From Camelus bactrianus (Eukaryota; Chordata; Mammalia; Artiodactyla; Camelidae), in NCBI RefSeq assembly GCF_048773025.1, contig NC_133546.1:92149104-92213103 (forward strand): a stretch of DNA of 64,000 bases. The letters run 5' to 3'. Positions 34,621 through 45,848 of this stretch are shown here, piece by piece (the first letter of the stretch is position 1; each line of letters opens with the position of its first letter). The translations under genes were made by a program, and so were the position numbers. The notes below the pieces were generated by a model. It was not told the origin of the DNA. It searched no databases and worked only from the letters and a program-made list of their open reading frames with translations.

Positions 34621-36480
34621 AGCCCGGCCCTGCCCTGGGTGAGCGGGTCTGTCCTTGGCGTGGTGGGCCTCCACCACCCAAAGCCTGCTCGTGGCCCCTT
34701 GCCTGGCCTGCTCTTTGCCCTCCGGGCCCGTGTCTTCTGGGTCAGCTCTGCAGCCAGAGCACCTGGGCCCTGGCCCCCCCAGACTCTGTCCCTGCAGGCC
34801 TCCTCCTTGGCCCCCCCCTTTCATCCCTGTGGCCTCAGCCCGGCTGCGAGTCTGTGCCTTGGGGGGCTCCGGTCCCTCTTCTGGACCTCCAGCTGCAGCC
34901 CCTCGGCTCACTTCCCCCTCCCACCAGGGCCTCTGACCCCACCCCAGCTCGTGGCTCTCAGGTCCCTGCTTTCCTTCTGCCCTTGTCCTTCCTCAGTCCA
35001 GCTCATCCCTCAGCACAGTTTGGGGCCCCACACTGCCCCCACCTTCCTCGCCTGTTCGGTGCCAGCAGCCCGGGCACATCGCTGGCTGGGCCTGTCTCCT
35101 CTCACCCGGACCCATCTGCTCTGCTCCGGCTGGCAGCCCAGCTCAGGCCCTGAACGAGCCCCACGCTTTCCTTCCCTCTGTGGGGTCCAGGGTCTGTTTC
35201 ACCCCAAAAGGCTATGGCACGTCCACCCCTCCTTTCCCAGCCCGCCACGGGCCCTTGAGCCCAAGGACTGGGGCCCATTGGGTCCCCTCAGGGGTGACCC
35301 CTCTCCTTCATTCCCACAGAAGTCCCTCTCTCCACCCCAGGATGCCATCCGGCCAGCCCCTCAGGGGCTCAAGGGTTCTGCTGTCCCAGGAGCCCTCAGC
35401 TGGGCCTGCTCAGCTACTCAGACCTTAGCTCAAACTCTCTGCCATGTCCCTGGGCTCCTGCAGCAGCCCCCTGCTCACCTCCACAAGGTCTATGTGCTTT
35501 CTCTGAGCCCCTGTGGCAGCCCCCTGCCCTCCTGGTGCAGCCCCCTGCTCACCTACACCCTCTCTGACCCTTGTCCCTGGAGCCACAGCCCCTCTGGCCA
35601 GCCCCAGAGCCCTCAGCCTAGTTCAGATCCAGTCCGGGAATTTCTTTCCCAAGACTGGCTTTGCTCTTTGGATTTCCTGGGTCAGCTGCTTGCCCTCCCA
35701 GCCCCTTGTCCACCTGCACAAGCCCTACCTGCTTCCTGGAGATGCTGGAGCGGCCGCCCTGCCCTCCCGGCCCCTGCTCACCCGCACATGCTCTACTTGC
35801 TTTCTCCATGTTCCTGAGAAGCCCCCTGCCTTCCTGGTCTTCAGTCACCTGCTCACCTGTGGCCTCCCTGAGCCTTGTCCCTGGGGTGCTGGCCCTTAGC
35901 AGCCCGTGCCTTCTGACCTGCTGCAGGTCACCCCCCTCGTTCCGCTCTGCTCCTGGGCCCTTCTCCCTGGAGCTGCTAGGTGCCCCTCCCTTTCTGGGCA
36001 GCTGTCCCCTGGCAGAGTCTCTGTCCCACCCTGGTCCTCTCCCAGCAGAGCTCCTGGCCCTTGGGTACCTTAAGCCTCTTCTTTGCTCCCTGAGCCCCCA
36101 GAAGTCTCCCCTGTTCCTTAGTTCCCTCCAGGTGCTGGTCTGTGTCTCTGCACCCACCTGCTCCCAGCTCCTAGTCCTGACCTGCGCCCTGGCTCCCATC
36201 GCCCCTCCTGTAGCCAGTGGAGCTGGTGTGCAGCCCCTGTACTGCCAGCTCCAAGCTCTCGGGAACCCAGGCCAGCCCTGTGTCTCTGGCACAACTAGCC
36301 CAGTGCAGCCCGGGGCAGGCTTCTGCCCACTGATCGGGACACGCTCCCTGAAGGCCTGGCAGCCCAGCTCAGCTCAGTTGGCCTCTGATGAACCAGCTCT
36401 GTTGGAGAGGGCGAGCCCCTGCCAGGGCTCCCTCATCCTTGTGCTGGGTGGGCAGCACGACCCCTGGGCAGCTTGCCTTC
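34621..36480 (-). repeat. Switch-gamma-like region
   Basis: About 1.9 kb of GC-rich, imperfectly repetitive DNA just upstream of CH1, where a switch region belongs. On the gene's sense strand it is purine/G-rich with switch pentamers, for example CTGAGCTGAGCTGGGCT around 36361-36378. Recurrent blocks are AGCCCCCTGCTCACCT (plus strand, near 35465 and 35540) and CCCCTGCCCTCCTGG (near 35520 and 35755), spaced about 75-230 bases. Long open frames on the plus strand (34639-35817, 35661-36587) are by-products of this composition. Confidence 0.7.
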
Positions 36481-36499
36481 CCCTGTGCTGGCTCAGGTG

Positions 36500-36845
36500 C
36501 TCCTGGACCCTCTGTGGGGTCCTGTCCCTGAGGTGGGGTCTCCCCTACATTTCCCCCCTGCACTATGTCTGTCCGTGTCCCTCCTAGACTCTCTGTGGTG
36601 TCCCTGAGGAGGGGTCTCCCCTTCATTGCCACCCTGCACTCTGTCTGTCCCTGTCCTCCAGGACCATCTGTGGGGTCCCGACCCTGAGGTGGTTCTCGAC
36701 ATCATTGCCCCCTGCACTCTGTCTGTCCCTGTCCTCCTGGAACCTCTGTGGGGTCCTGTCCCTTAGGTGGGGGTCTCCCTTTCATTTCCACCCTGCAGTG
36801 TATGTCCCTGTCCATCCTGGACATTCTTTGGGGTCTCTGAGGCCT
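36500..36845 (-). repeat. Switch-type 75-81 bp tandem repeats, proximal arm
   Basis: Five units start with TCCTGGACC-like text on the plus strand at 36501, 36582, 36657, 36735 and 36815, a period of 75-81 bases. Each runs CTCTGTGGGGTCC, GAGGTGGGGTCTCCC, TTCATT and CCCTGCACTCTGTCTGTCCC. On the gene's sense strand they are G/A-rich. The human switch-gamma repeat is about 79 bases, so the period fits. Confidence 0.85.
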
Positions 36846-36869
36846 GGAACCTGGGTCAGAACACACCAG

Positions 36870-37205
36870 ACCCCACCTCAGGAATGGGACCCGACAAAGG
36901 TTCCAGGAGGGACAGGGACAGACAGAGTTCAGGGGGGCAATGAAGGGGAGACCCCACCTCAGGGACCCCACAGAGGGTCCAGAAGGAACAGGGACAGAGT
37001 GCAGGGGGGCAATGAAAGGGAGACCCCAACTCAGGGACAGGACTCCACAGAGTGTACAGGAGGTGCAGGGACTTAGTGCAGGGGGTAATCAAAGGGAGAC
37101 ACCCACCTCAGGGATGGGACTCCAAGAGGGTCCAGGAGGGACAGGGACAGACAGAGTGCAGGGGGGTAATGAAGGGGAGACCCCAACTCAGGGACAGGGC
37201 CCCAG
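36870..37205 (+). repeat. Same repeats in inverted orientation, distal arm
   Basis: About four units with the motifs GGTCCAGGAGGGACAGGGAC, AGACAGAGTGCAGGGGGG, AATGAAGGGGAGACCCC and CACCTCAGGGAC, the reverse complement of the proximal arm. About 25 bases separate the arms, so they form an imperfect inverted repeat of roughly 340 bases per side. The array ends abruptly at about 37205 (GGGCCCCAGAGATG), where AT-rich DNA begins. Confidence 0.88.
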
Positions 37206-38000
37206 AGATGTTTGTACATCTTTAATCAGAGGAAAGATAATGGCCACGTATGATTTCAGGCAAGACTACTGATTTGCAGTCTCTTCAGGAAATTGTAGTG
37301 TTTCCGAGGACAATATTCCTAGTCAAAATAGATTAAGCCTGAAGCCAAAGTGATGACCACAGTCAAAGCTAATGATAGTGTATGTTTAGTTGGAAACAAC
37401 TGGAGGAAAAATAAGTTATCATAGCAGACAGTTGACCCTATAATCCCTCTTTATTCTCTGGACCTTATCAGCAGTGGGATGGAAAAAAATAAAGTTTTCT
37501 GAGTCCATTGTATCTGTAGATAGGGCAGAAAAGCACTTCACTATGGTGAAATGGAGTTTAGGGTAGGAGGAGATGTGTTTTAGTGGAATACTTGCTCTTA
37601 CCCACCCAGTTTCAGATTTTTAAAGACTGCAAGGCAATCCTACACCATTGTCCTAGATACAGAAAGAGGATGGTGTCTGCTCACTGGTAGCCACAGACAT
37701 AGCAGCTTGACAGAGGAGCCAGGAGAGAAAGGCTTCTCTAATAAATATGAGGAACTGTTAAGATTATTAGACCACCAGCAGTTCCACTTCTGGGTATATA
37801 CCCACAAGAACTGTAAGAAGAAACATAAAGAGGTATTTGAACACCCATGTTCATAGCATTTATTCTCCACAATGTCCCCATGAGTGTGAGCACTACGGGT
37901 ATACACTTTTGAGATTTAGCCAAATTAACCACTGGGTTTAGCCATGGAACCTGTGAGTGCCAAAAGAGCTAGAATTTGAACTCAGGATGTCTGATGAGCC
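37206..38000. other. AT-rich right flank of the island, with an L1 ORF2 scrap
   Basis: No gene. At about 37755-37880 the plus strand matches L1 ORF2 (CACCAGCAGTTCCACTTCTG, GGTATATACCCACAAGAACT, ACACCCATGTTCATAGCA). A possible antisense MIR piece lies at about 37900-37990. The rest is unclassified. Confidence 0.5.
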
Positions 38001-38181
38001 CACTGGTTCTCAAACATTGGTGTACATGAGAATCACCTGGAGGGCTCATTAAGCCGTAGATTGCTGGGCTCCACCTTCAGAGTTTCACTGGCTCTGGGGT
38101 GGGGCCCAAAGATTTGCATTTCTAACAAGTTCACAGATAATATTCATGTTGATGATTGGGTACCCACTTTGAGAATCAGTG
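38001..38181 (+). mobile_element. MER20-like hAT-Charlie DNA transposon
   Basis: Terminal inverted repeats CACTGGTTCTCAAA at the left and TTTGAGAATCAGTG at the right enclose AGAATCACCTGGAGGGCTC, AGATTGCTGGGCTCCACC, TCTGGGGTGGGGCCCAAAG and ATTTGCATTTCTAACAAGTT. The flanks GATGAGCC and TAGTAGCC are a plausible decayed 8-base target duplication. It is non-autonomous, and complete in outline. Confidence 0.75.
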
Positions 38182-39139
38182 TAGTAGCCTCCCTGTCTTC
38201 TTATGCACTACAAGATAACAGTAGAAGGAATTGCTCTGTCCAAAAGGAATCCAGGGGAATGACACAGGGTAAGTGATGTGTTGGAAGAAGCAGGTTGGGG
38301 AGGGGGATAAGGAGCAGAGTTCACTACCCTTTTTCAGCTGTATTGCCCTCTCTGCTATAATACAGGGGCAGCTGCTAATGTCCATGAGTAAGGTGTGAGT
38401 TTTGAGGTGTGTTTCCCTGGAAGGAAGGGACAAAGACTGAGAGTCATGTGTTCTCATGAGTCTCCTCCCTCCAGTCTATCTAAATATTCTATATCCTTCA
38501 AGCTTAAGATGAAATCCCATCTAAGGTTGATCTCTTGGTTTTCACAACCCGGATTGTTCTTAGACTCAGTGTTACACAGGTTAGAAATGACTAATCTCTA
38601 ATTGATTTATGTGTTTTTTATTTCTTCTCTGGTTAGTTTAAAAGTTTTTTGAGGTCAACGATAGTGGCTTATGGTTTTAGCCACGAGGACTTCCAGTGTA
38701 GCTAAAACAGTCTTGGACTAGCTGTATAATCGATGATTATTGAAAAAATTGGTTCAGTTAGTTAGAGATTACCATTACATCAAAACTAATAAAAATTAGA
38801 ATAAATATATATGAATATAATGAAGGTATTGCAGAATGCTAAATGTTGGTTAGATGCTGGCCATCCTGCTGTTAGTCCCAGTGATGACTTTGGAGGAAAC
38901 AGAGGCACCCCTGTTCAAGACACCTAACTGGCATCCATCCAAATCTAAGAAGCATACATGGGAATGGTGAACCCTGGAGTTGTGCAGTATACACCTTTGC
39001 ACAGTTCTAAGACATGGCCCTACGTATTGGGTGGATCATATATGTTCACTGCTCCATTCCAAGGCAGGTGGTGGTCTTAATAAATGTTAGCCCTAACAGC
39101 TCTCCCATATGTGGTACATATATGTATACCTGGATACAC
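38182..39139. other. Intergenic, no gene seen
   Basis: Unique-looking AT-rich DNA; no exon or clear repeat. Confidence 0.4.
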
Positions 39140-39290
39140 AACTCTATAATTTTCTAATCCTTGGTCTTTATCCTCCATTGCATTTATTAATCAGTGCCCC
39201 AAGGGTAAAGACCATGTCTTATCTTTGTACCCCTCGTGTCTAGGGAAGTCTACTGCATGTCATAGGCCCTGACAATAACTGTTTGTTGAA
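39140..39290 (+). repeat. L2 (LINE2) 3' end
   Basis: GTAAAGACCATGTCTTATCT, TTGTACCCCTCGTGTCTAGG and AACTGTTTGTTGAATAAAGT follow the L2 terminal text 'agggcaggga.. tgtatccccagc.. caataaatgtttgttgaatgaa'. Confidence 0.65.
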
Positions 39291-41899
39291 TAAAGTAATA
39301 AGTGAACAAACATAAATGGTCATTGTCAGGTGATTTGAAGTTCTAGATATGATTATATAGTAAAATGCTTTGAAATTGCTTGAAGATATAGCAAGGCGAT
39401 AGGCAAGTTCGAGGGATAAAAGGTTAATGGTGCCATCTGAGTTTTGGTAGTCTTCCTTTGCAGAGTCCTACAGTTTTCTTAGCATTCTCATCAGTGATCC
39501 AGACAGCAGACGAATGGTGTTTCCTCCTCTTCCACTTGAGAAAATTGCCCTTATCCCAGTTACATAAATTTCACAATTTTGAGTTTTTTCCTTGATGATT
39601 TTCCCAGATTGGGACACCTGTTCTTCAAACAATTGTGATGTTCATGTTGAAGGTCTTTATGGGATTATTCCATCTGAGAAATTACTATGAAAATTTAATA
39701 ACAAATCTCCTAAGTGCCTTATTCTCTTGACCATACTCCTTCATTTGACTTCCTAAAAATTCCTACTTTCCCTTGGCCTTTGTGGTAGCCATCAGTGCTG
39801 GCACCAGGTTTTGTCAGTATCTATCCCCCCATACCAGCATATGGCCCTGGAAGTTAGGCGGGCCATGTGGCTTGCTCTGGCCAATGAAATGTGAGTAGGA
39901 GGGACATGAGTCACTTCTAGGTGGAAGCTTTAAGAGCCAGTGTGTGTTTCCCTACTGTATCCTCCCCAATGTGCCGATGATGGGTCAGACTGAAGCCTCG
40001 ATCTGCTCAAGATCTCCAAGTAATTTCTGTGAGTAATATATCCACATTTATTATTAATGAGAAGTCAAAATGATCAGAGGAAATGTTTCTTCGAAGTGCC
40101 TTGGCGAAATAACTGGCTTAGAGTGTATGTTTCAACTTCCCCCCTATTCTCTGAAGACGTTACTTCATAGTGCATTATGATCTGTGGGAGCAAGGGCGGC
40201 TTCAAAGGCCTGTGCAGGGTCAGCAGTCCTTCCCTAGAGTAAACATAAGTCTACTATGTCTTTGATTCGTGCCCTTCACAGCCATCAGTCCCTGTCATTG
40301 TTAGAGAACCTAGACTCACAGTCAGAATTACAAGCTTTGCTCAGATGAAAGGCTCTTATTCCTCAATCCAAACAGTTATCTGAGAGTTGTCTCTGTTCCC
40401 TAGTCCTTCTTAGCTAGGTTATCCTTTGTCTCTCTTTTATTCTTGATTTTTCCGCATTAGCTCCCTGCACAGAGGCCCATTGTTATCTTTTATTTACCCA
40501 TATCCAGAGCTGGGCTGTGGTGGATACCCCAAAAGTACGGTGACTGGCTAACCATTGGACTTTGTGGCTACTGATCTTGCCTTGTCCCCTTGGCTTTGGA
40601 GCCAGGACTAAGCTTGGACAAAGTATAAGTTGGTTAACTTTGTTCTCAGATCCACACACCCCTCTTCATGCTTGGGTGACAACGCTGCATTAGGCTACTG
40701 GGGATTGAATCTTGCGCTATATTTACTAGCTGTATGACCTTGGGTAGATGGCCTAAAATCTCTGAACTTCAGTTTCCTGAAGCGCGCTGGTCACAACAGA
40801 GCATGCACACCTCGGCATGGCTCTGTCTTCTCTACTTGCTGATGTGTGTAGAACAGCTCTTCTGAAATAATAAACACTTCATTTCTTTGTGAAAACAAAG
40901 TTTTTAAAAGGATATCAGCGGGTGCCGGTGATACGAATAAAGGAAAAGTAATGAGCTCTAAGATGGTGATGGTTCTTAGAAAATCGTCTGAAATTTGGAA
41001 TAAGTGGAAAGTGGAACATTCAGCTGGGCCATGCCCAATACCGATGAAGGAACTAGTCCACTACACACACTCTGTGGAGAAAGGAAAACGTGATTTGTGA
41101 AATTGTTTTAGTAAAGATTCCAGCTAGCACAAAAATTGCTTACCAAGTGAGACATCAAACTGTAGTGAAAGCTGGAAACGCAAAAGTGCTGTGAGACTGC
41201 ACAGGGAGTGTGAGTCTCGATGGAACGGGGATGTGGGAGAGAGCGAGGGGCCTGTCTGAACGTTTATATTCACAGACTGAGGGATTTGTGTAAGGTGTCA
41301 GGAATGCGCCTGTCCAAAGACAAGGGTCAGTTTTGCTCTGCTGGCTTGTGTTGGCCTCTGCATTTGTCGATGGCCTGCTTGAGGGAAGGATTCTGTATTC
41401 ATTACTGCTCTCTCTCCAAACGAGCCCAGTGCCTGGCACGTGGTAGGTGTTGAGTGTTGAGTGAGTATTCAGGGAGTGAGTCACTGAGTGGATCCACCTC
41501 AGAAAACAGGTTCTGAGAACCAAACAGACAGCAGATAGGAAGTTTGTGGTCAATTATAACCGCAGAGTTTCTTCCTAGGAACAGGGTGGGTGGGGGCATC
41601 TGGACTAAGGAAGCCCTCCCTGAGGCATTCCAGCTGGGAAGTTTGGAGTTCTGCAGGGACCCTGAATCCAGCATTGCAAAGGCTTACTTGTTCCATTGGT
41701 GAAGATGCGGGAGAAGGTAGATTAGAGACCCCTGGCTGAGCCAACCAGAAGGTTGGAGGACAGCCACAGCTTTGTGGGAAGCATGGAGGCAGACTGGTGC
41801 CCAACCCTCTGAGGCCTCAGAGGGGAACTCCCCCTGCCTTGGGGATTAAGTTCTCTGCATTTAGAACACATTGAAAAATCCTTGGGTCCGGTACACAAG
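39291..41899. other. Intergenic, with MIR pieces and an unclassified old repeat
   Basis: No gene. 39785-40040 (TGGCTTGCTCTGGCCAATGA, GAGTCACTTCTAGGTGGAAG, CTTTAAGAGCCAGTGTGTG) is a mammal-wide repeat, probably LTR-derived. MIR pieces lie at 40690-40785 (CTAGCTGTATGACCTTGGG) and about 41425-41480 (AGCCCAGTGCCTGGCACGTG). The remainder is unclassified. Confidence 0.45.
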
Positions 41900-42125
41900 C
41901 CTCTTACCTAGATATGACGGTGATGACTTATTGAGCACTTCCATTATGCTAAGTGTTTTATTTACCTCACCAATTTAATTCTCACAATAACCCCAAAGGT
42001 GGGTACCCTTATTCTCATATTAAAGATGAGAACTGAGGGTTAGTAAGATTAAGCAACCACTATACCATAGATCAGAGATTCAAATCCATGCTGTATGACT
42101 GCAAAGTCACATGCCATCAACCACT
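41900..42125 (-). repeat. MIR SINE, antisense
   Basis: Near full-length antisense MIR: ACTTATTGAGCACTTCCATT, ATGCTAAGTGTTTTATTTAC, TAATTCTCACAATAACCCCA, AAAGATGAGAACTGAGGGTT and a 3' part GAGATTCAAATCCATGCTGT. Confidence 0.85.
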
Positions 42126-42264
42126 AAGAAAAATTCCTAACTTTATTTTTAGGTTAGGGTGTGTGAGTGTGTGTGTAAATACAAAACATCCTCCTTCATT
42201 TTATGGTTCTCCTACAAATATTTGCTTCTATAACTCCTTAGGCATACCTGTAAATTTTTAGGGC

Positions 42265-42768
42265 TAGGAAGTTAGTTCCCAGAGCAGAGAGGCTTTATCA
42301 TGGCTCCCATGATTTCTGCCTCCTGCTGTTCATATAATCCCTCCCCCTTGAGTGTAGGTAGGACCTGAGACTTGCTTCTAACCAATGGACCATGGCAAAG
42401 AGGATGGAGTGTCACTCGTGACTGTGTTGGGTTATTAAGTCCATCTTCCCAGTAGACTCACACCAAGGTCTCTTACTCTCCCTCTTGCTGACTTTGAAGA
42501 AGCAAATTGCCATGAATCCTACAGTAGCAAGGAGATAAACTCAACAGCCTGAGGGAATTTGGAAGCAGATCTGTTTTCAGGCAAGCCTCTGATGAGAACT
42601 CAGCCTTGGCCAATATCTTGACTGCAGCCTCATGAGATCCTGAGCAGAGGACCCAGCTCAGCTGTGTCCAGACTCCTGACTCACAGGAACTATGAAATAA
42701 TAAATGTGTGTTGTTTTAAGTCACTAAGTTTGTGTTAATTTGATACACAGCACAGAACACTAACATAG
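42265..42768 (+). mobile_element. Solo LTR, MLT1-type (ERVL-MaLR), fossil
   Basis: Block order of MLT1 LTRs: TGATTTCTGCCTCCTGCTG, ACTTGCTTCTAACCAATGGA, GGCAAAGAGGATGGAGTGTC, ACTGCAGCCTCATGAGATCC, TGAGCAGAGGACCCAGCTCA, TAATAAATGTGTGTTGTTTT and AAGTCACTAAGTTTGTG. It is old, solo and near full length. Confidence 0.65.
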
Positions 42769-45129
42769 AGGTCCTTGCTTGGGGGGAAAAAAAAACCCTG
42801 CTATTGGATGAGTAGGCAGACATGTACATAGGGTTCAGAGGATGATGCAAGCCATTCTTGGGCTTTTTCCATTGAAGGAAATCAATCCATAAGAATCCTT
42901 TTCAGTGGGCGACAGGGACCTTTGTCTCTCTTCTGCCTCCTTTTGTTCTCTGCTGGCCCTCTCCTTCTCAGCAGGCCCTCTGGAGACCTACCTCTCAAAC
43001 TCACAGTAGAGCTGGGCAGTGGAGGGAGGGTTCAAGTCTCTTCCATTCTGCCCACTGGAGGGTCATAAAAGAAAATGGCTTACCTGGTGCGGCCTCAGGT
43101 GGAGCAGCTACAGGAGGAACATCTTTCTCTCACAGATATTAATCACTTCTAACCATGCATTTCTCTGCATTTTTATACCAGGAGATTCTCTTTCCCTCTT
43201 CCCTGTTACCAAAGACCCCTTTCTATTATTTTAGTATAAACCAGAGTCCAAAAGAGTTGTGAGTTAATTCCCTCACCCCCAGGGGAAAGAAGAAATTTCC
43301 ATCAGGCCTCCCCTCTTATCTGAAAGGAAAAAAAAAAAGGTTTATATTACTGAGAACAGGCAAATTGTAGGTTAAAGGCTAAATTCTTTTAGCTATAATG
43401 TAATAATAAAGCTTCTTTTTTTTTTTTTAAAGATCAAACAAAGCCTGTGCTTAAACCAGTTGCAGGTGCAAACACAATCACCATCCCTCTTGCTGTGGCA
43501 TGTTTGTGCTGGCTGAAGTCTGAGGGATTCTAAGACTGAACCATGCAGGGGTTTGGGTGGAGGGATGATCATGAGCAGAGAGGCCAGTTGACCTATTTGA
43601 CCTATTGACTGCCTACAAATTCCCTCCCTGCAAGCGAAACAATGGTGCCACCGACATTCCTCCCTCTGCTCAGTGAAGGGGCAAGGGGAAGAGTATGTAT
43701 TTTGCCTGCTTTGTTGCAAGGAGGAAAGGGAGGGTTACTCTGTCCTAGATAAGGAGGCAAAGGTGGCATTCCTATATTTTTGTTGGATCTCTTTGCATGG
43801 ACAACCTCACCTGTCAAAACATGATGAAAAGTGCAATTGGAACAAAGAAGAAAGAGGCAGGAACCAGTGAGAAGATGGGTTGAACCAATCCAGGCCTTAA
43901 AACACCATCTGTAATTTTGTTTTATAGCTGCTGACCTTACCATTTTGGGCTAAATTGTGTTTGTGAGTGTGGGTGTGTGTTCATATATCTATTTTTATGG
44001 CTAACTAAGGAATCATTATATCTAGGCCAATAGATACTCTAACATACTGTCCTGTGTTCTAAATGAGTAACTTCTAGACAGTGAGGATCAGACATATTAA
44101 CTTGCTTTCTGTAATATTTTTTTGCCTCCTACTATGTATCTAATATTTCTCAGCTTTTTTTTTAAGCTGTTGTTTTGTAAACAAAGTGCTTTCACAGAGT
44201 TACCTCATTTGGTGATGTGAACATTTGCTCATCCTCGTCTTCTCTAAGGATCCCTCAGAACTACTTCTCTTAACTTCCAGGTTCAGTCCAACACCATTGG
44301 GTCCCTCAGAATTGCATGATGTCCAAGCCTGTCCATCCCTCGGGCTTTGCTCTCTGATTGGATTCCAAGTTCTCCCCACTCCCAGCACTTCTGGGATTCT
44401 GCAGCTGCCCTCCTGCCCATCACTCTGTGATTAGCTAATGCAACATTTTCTCCAAGTATTTCCTTACCCTGCTTGCCTTAACAGAGACCCAGAAGTCTCC
44501 TGAAGACATTTCTTCCCCTGCGGCCTCTTGGAGGGATAGCATAGTTTTCTGTGTCATTTATTTTCTTTTTTCTTTCTCATGTCCACTTGTACCTTAAGTT
44601 TGAGAAGTAGAAAAAGCATCCCCCTGGCTCCTTATTGGTGACTGCAAAGCATTTCTCTCCCTCCTTCCTGAAACTGCTCTCTCTTGCCCCTTCCTCCCAC
44701 CTTGGACCTGTCATTTCCTTGACTTATTCTTATTACTGTTCATTGAAAGGAATTTACTTGAGCCCCTGACCTATGCACTTCCTCTCCACCCACTCCCACT
44801 GTCTTCCTGTGACCTCAGCTCTCACAGGTGACTTTCTCTATACCCAGGTCGTTAACTCCCTCATCCCCCTCCATTCAGCTCAGCTACCCACCCTCTTGGC
44901 ATCCCCTGAACCTTTTATTCACATCACCGGGAACTGCTTCCTTTCTGTAATCTCCAACCACTACCTCCTTTTTAGTAATCAGCTGACTTGCTTTGTAGCT
45001 ATACTTATTTTACCTTAGCAGTAAAATCTACCATTTAGAATTATCCATAAGCTTCCCCTCATCTCCATTTTCTTCCTCATCCATCACAGAGTTCATATTC
45101 ATCGACATTCATCACATTCATCCCTTAAA
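42769..45129. other. Intergenic, no gene seen
   Basis: Short A- and T-runs (42785-42796, 43326-43339, 43416-43429) but no identified retroposed body. C/T-rich stretches at about 44225-44540 and 44700-45010 may be old L2. No exon supported. Confidence 0.4.
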
Positions 45130-45680
45130 AATAGTCTTGGCTCATTGGCCATTCATGGTCAAAAGTAAACCTTCACCTAAACCTCATACCTTATACAAAA
45201 ATTAACTCAAAATGGACCATGGATTTAAATGTAAAATGTAAGCCTGTGAAACCTTTAGAAGATGACATAGAAGAGAGTCTTTGGGACATAGGACTTGATG
45301 AAGAGTTCTTCAATACATTACCAAAAGCACAATCCATAAAAGAAGAAATAGAAAAACCAGACTTCATCAGAATTTAAACGTTTTGCTCTGCAAAAGGCCA
45401 TGTTGAGGATGAAAAGACAAATTAAAGCCTGGGAGAAATGCTTGCAAATCACATAATCTAACAAAGGACTAATATTTAGAATATATATGTAACTCTCAAG
45501 CTCAATATTAAAAAAATTCCAACTTGAAAATTCGCAAAAAAAAAAAAATGATTTTTTACCAGAGAGGATATATGGATGGTAAATACGCATTTGAAAATAT
45601 GTTCAACATTGTAAGCCAGTAAGGGAAATGTAAATTAAGACCATCACTTATCTAATACACGTATTAAAACAGCTAAAATA
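45130..45680 (+). mobile_element. L1 ORF2 fragment carrying a camelid SINE at its right side
   Basis: The plus strand follows L1 ORF2 text: CAAAAATTAACTCAAAATGG, TTTAAATGTAAAATGTAAGC, TTCATCAGAATTTAAACGTT and CTCTGCAAAAGGCCATGTTG. It is old and broken many times. It continues as GGACTAATATTTAGAATATA and probably resumes after the SINE at 45849. Confidence 0.7.
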
Positions 45681-45695
45681 AAAAATAGTGACAAC

Positions 45696-45833
45696 TGGGG
45701 GAGCATATAGTTCAGGGGGAGGGTGCATGTCTAGCATGCACAAGGTCCTGGGTTCAATCCCCAGTACCTTAAAAATAAATAAGTAAATAAACCTAATTAC
45801 CTCCTCTCCAAAAAAAAATTAAAATTAAATTAA
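45696..45833 (+). mobile_element. Camelid tRNA-derived SINE (vic-1 type)
   Basis: The body is GGGGAGCATATAGTTCAGGG, then GTGCATGTCTAGCATGCACA and AGGTCCTGGGTTCAATCCCC. Box A is TAGTTCAGGGG (45708-45718), box B is GGTTCAATCC (45751-45760), and the tail is A-rich (AAAATAAATAAGTAAATAAA). A 15-base target-site duplication AAAAATAGTGACAAC lies at 45681-45695 and 45834-45848. This repeat class is camelid-specific and identifies the host group. The clean duplication and promoter boxes mark it as fairly young. Confidence 0.9.
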
Positions 45834-45848
45834 AAAAATAGTGACAAC

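Noticed and set aside
34639-36587. Two long plus-strand open frames (about 390 and 310 codons) rich in proline, leucine and serine
   Set aside because: They lie in the GC-rich switch-like repeats antisense to the gamma gene, have repetitive composition and no domain; G/C-rich repeats stay open by chance.
36500-37205. Regularly spaced repeats resembling a CRISPR array
   Set aside because: Units of 75-81 bases with no constant repeat/variable spacer split, in inverted arms, inside a mammalian switch region.
31336-37205. Retroposed (processed) IgG copy
   Set aside because: Introns, switch region and 3' flank are present and there is no poly(A) tail or target duplication at the edges.
45696-45833. 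tRNA gene, from the box A and box B matches
   Set aside because: No cloverleaf or anticodon arm can be drawn; it has an A-rich tail and target duplication, so it is a SINE.
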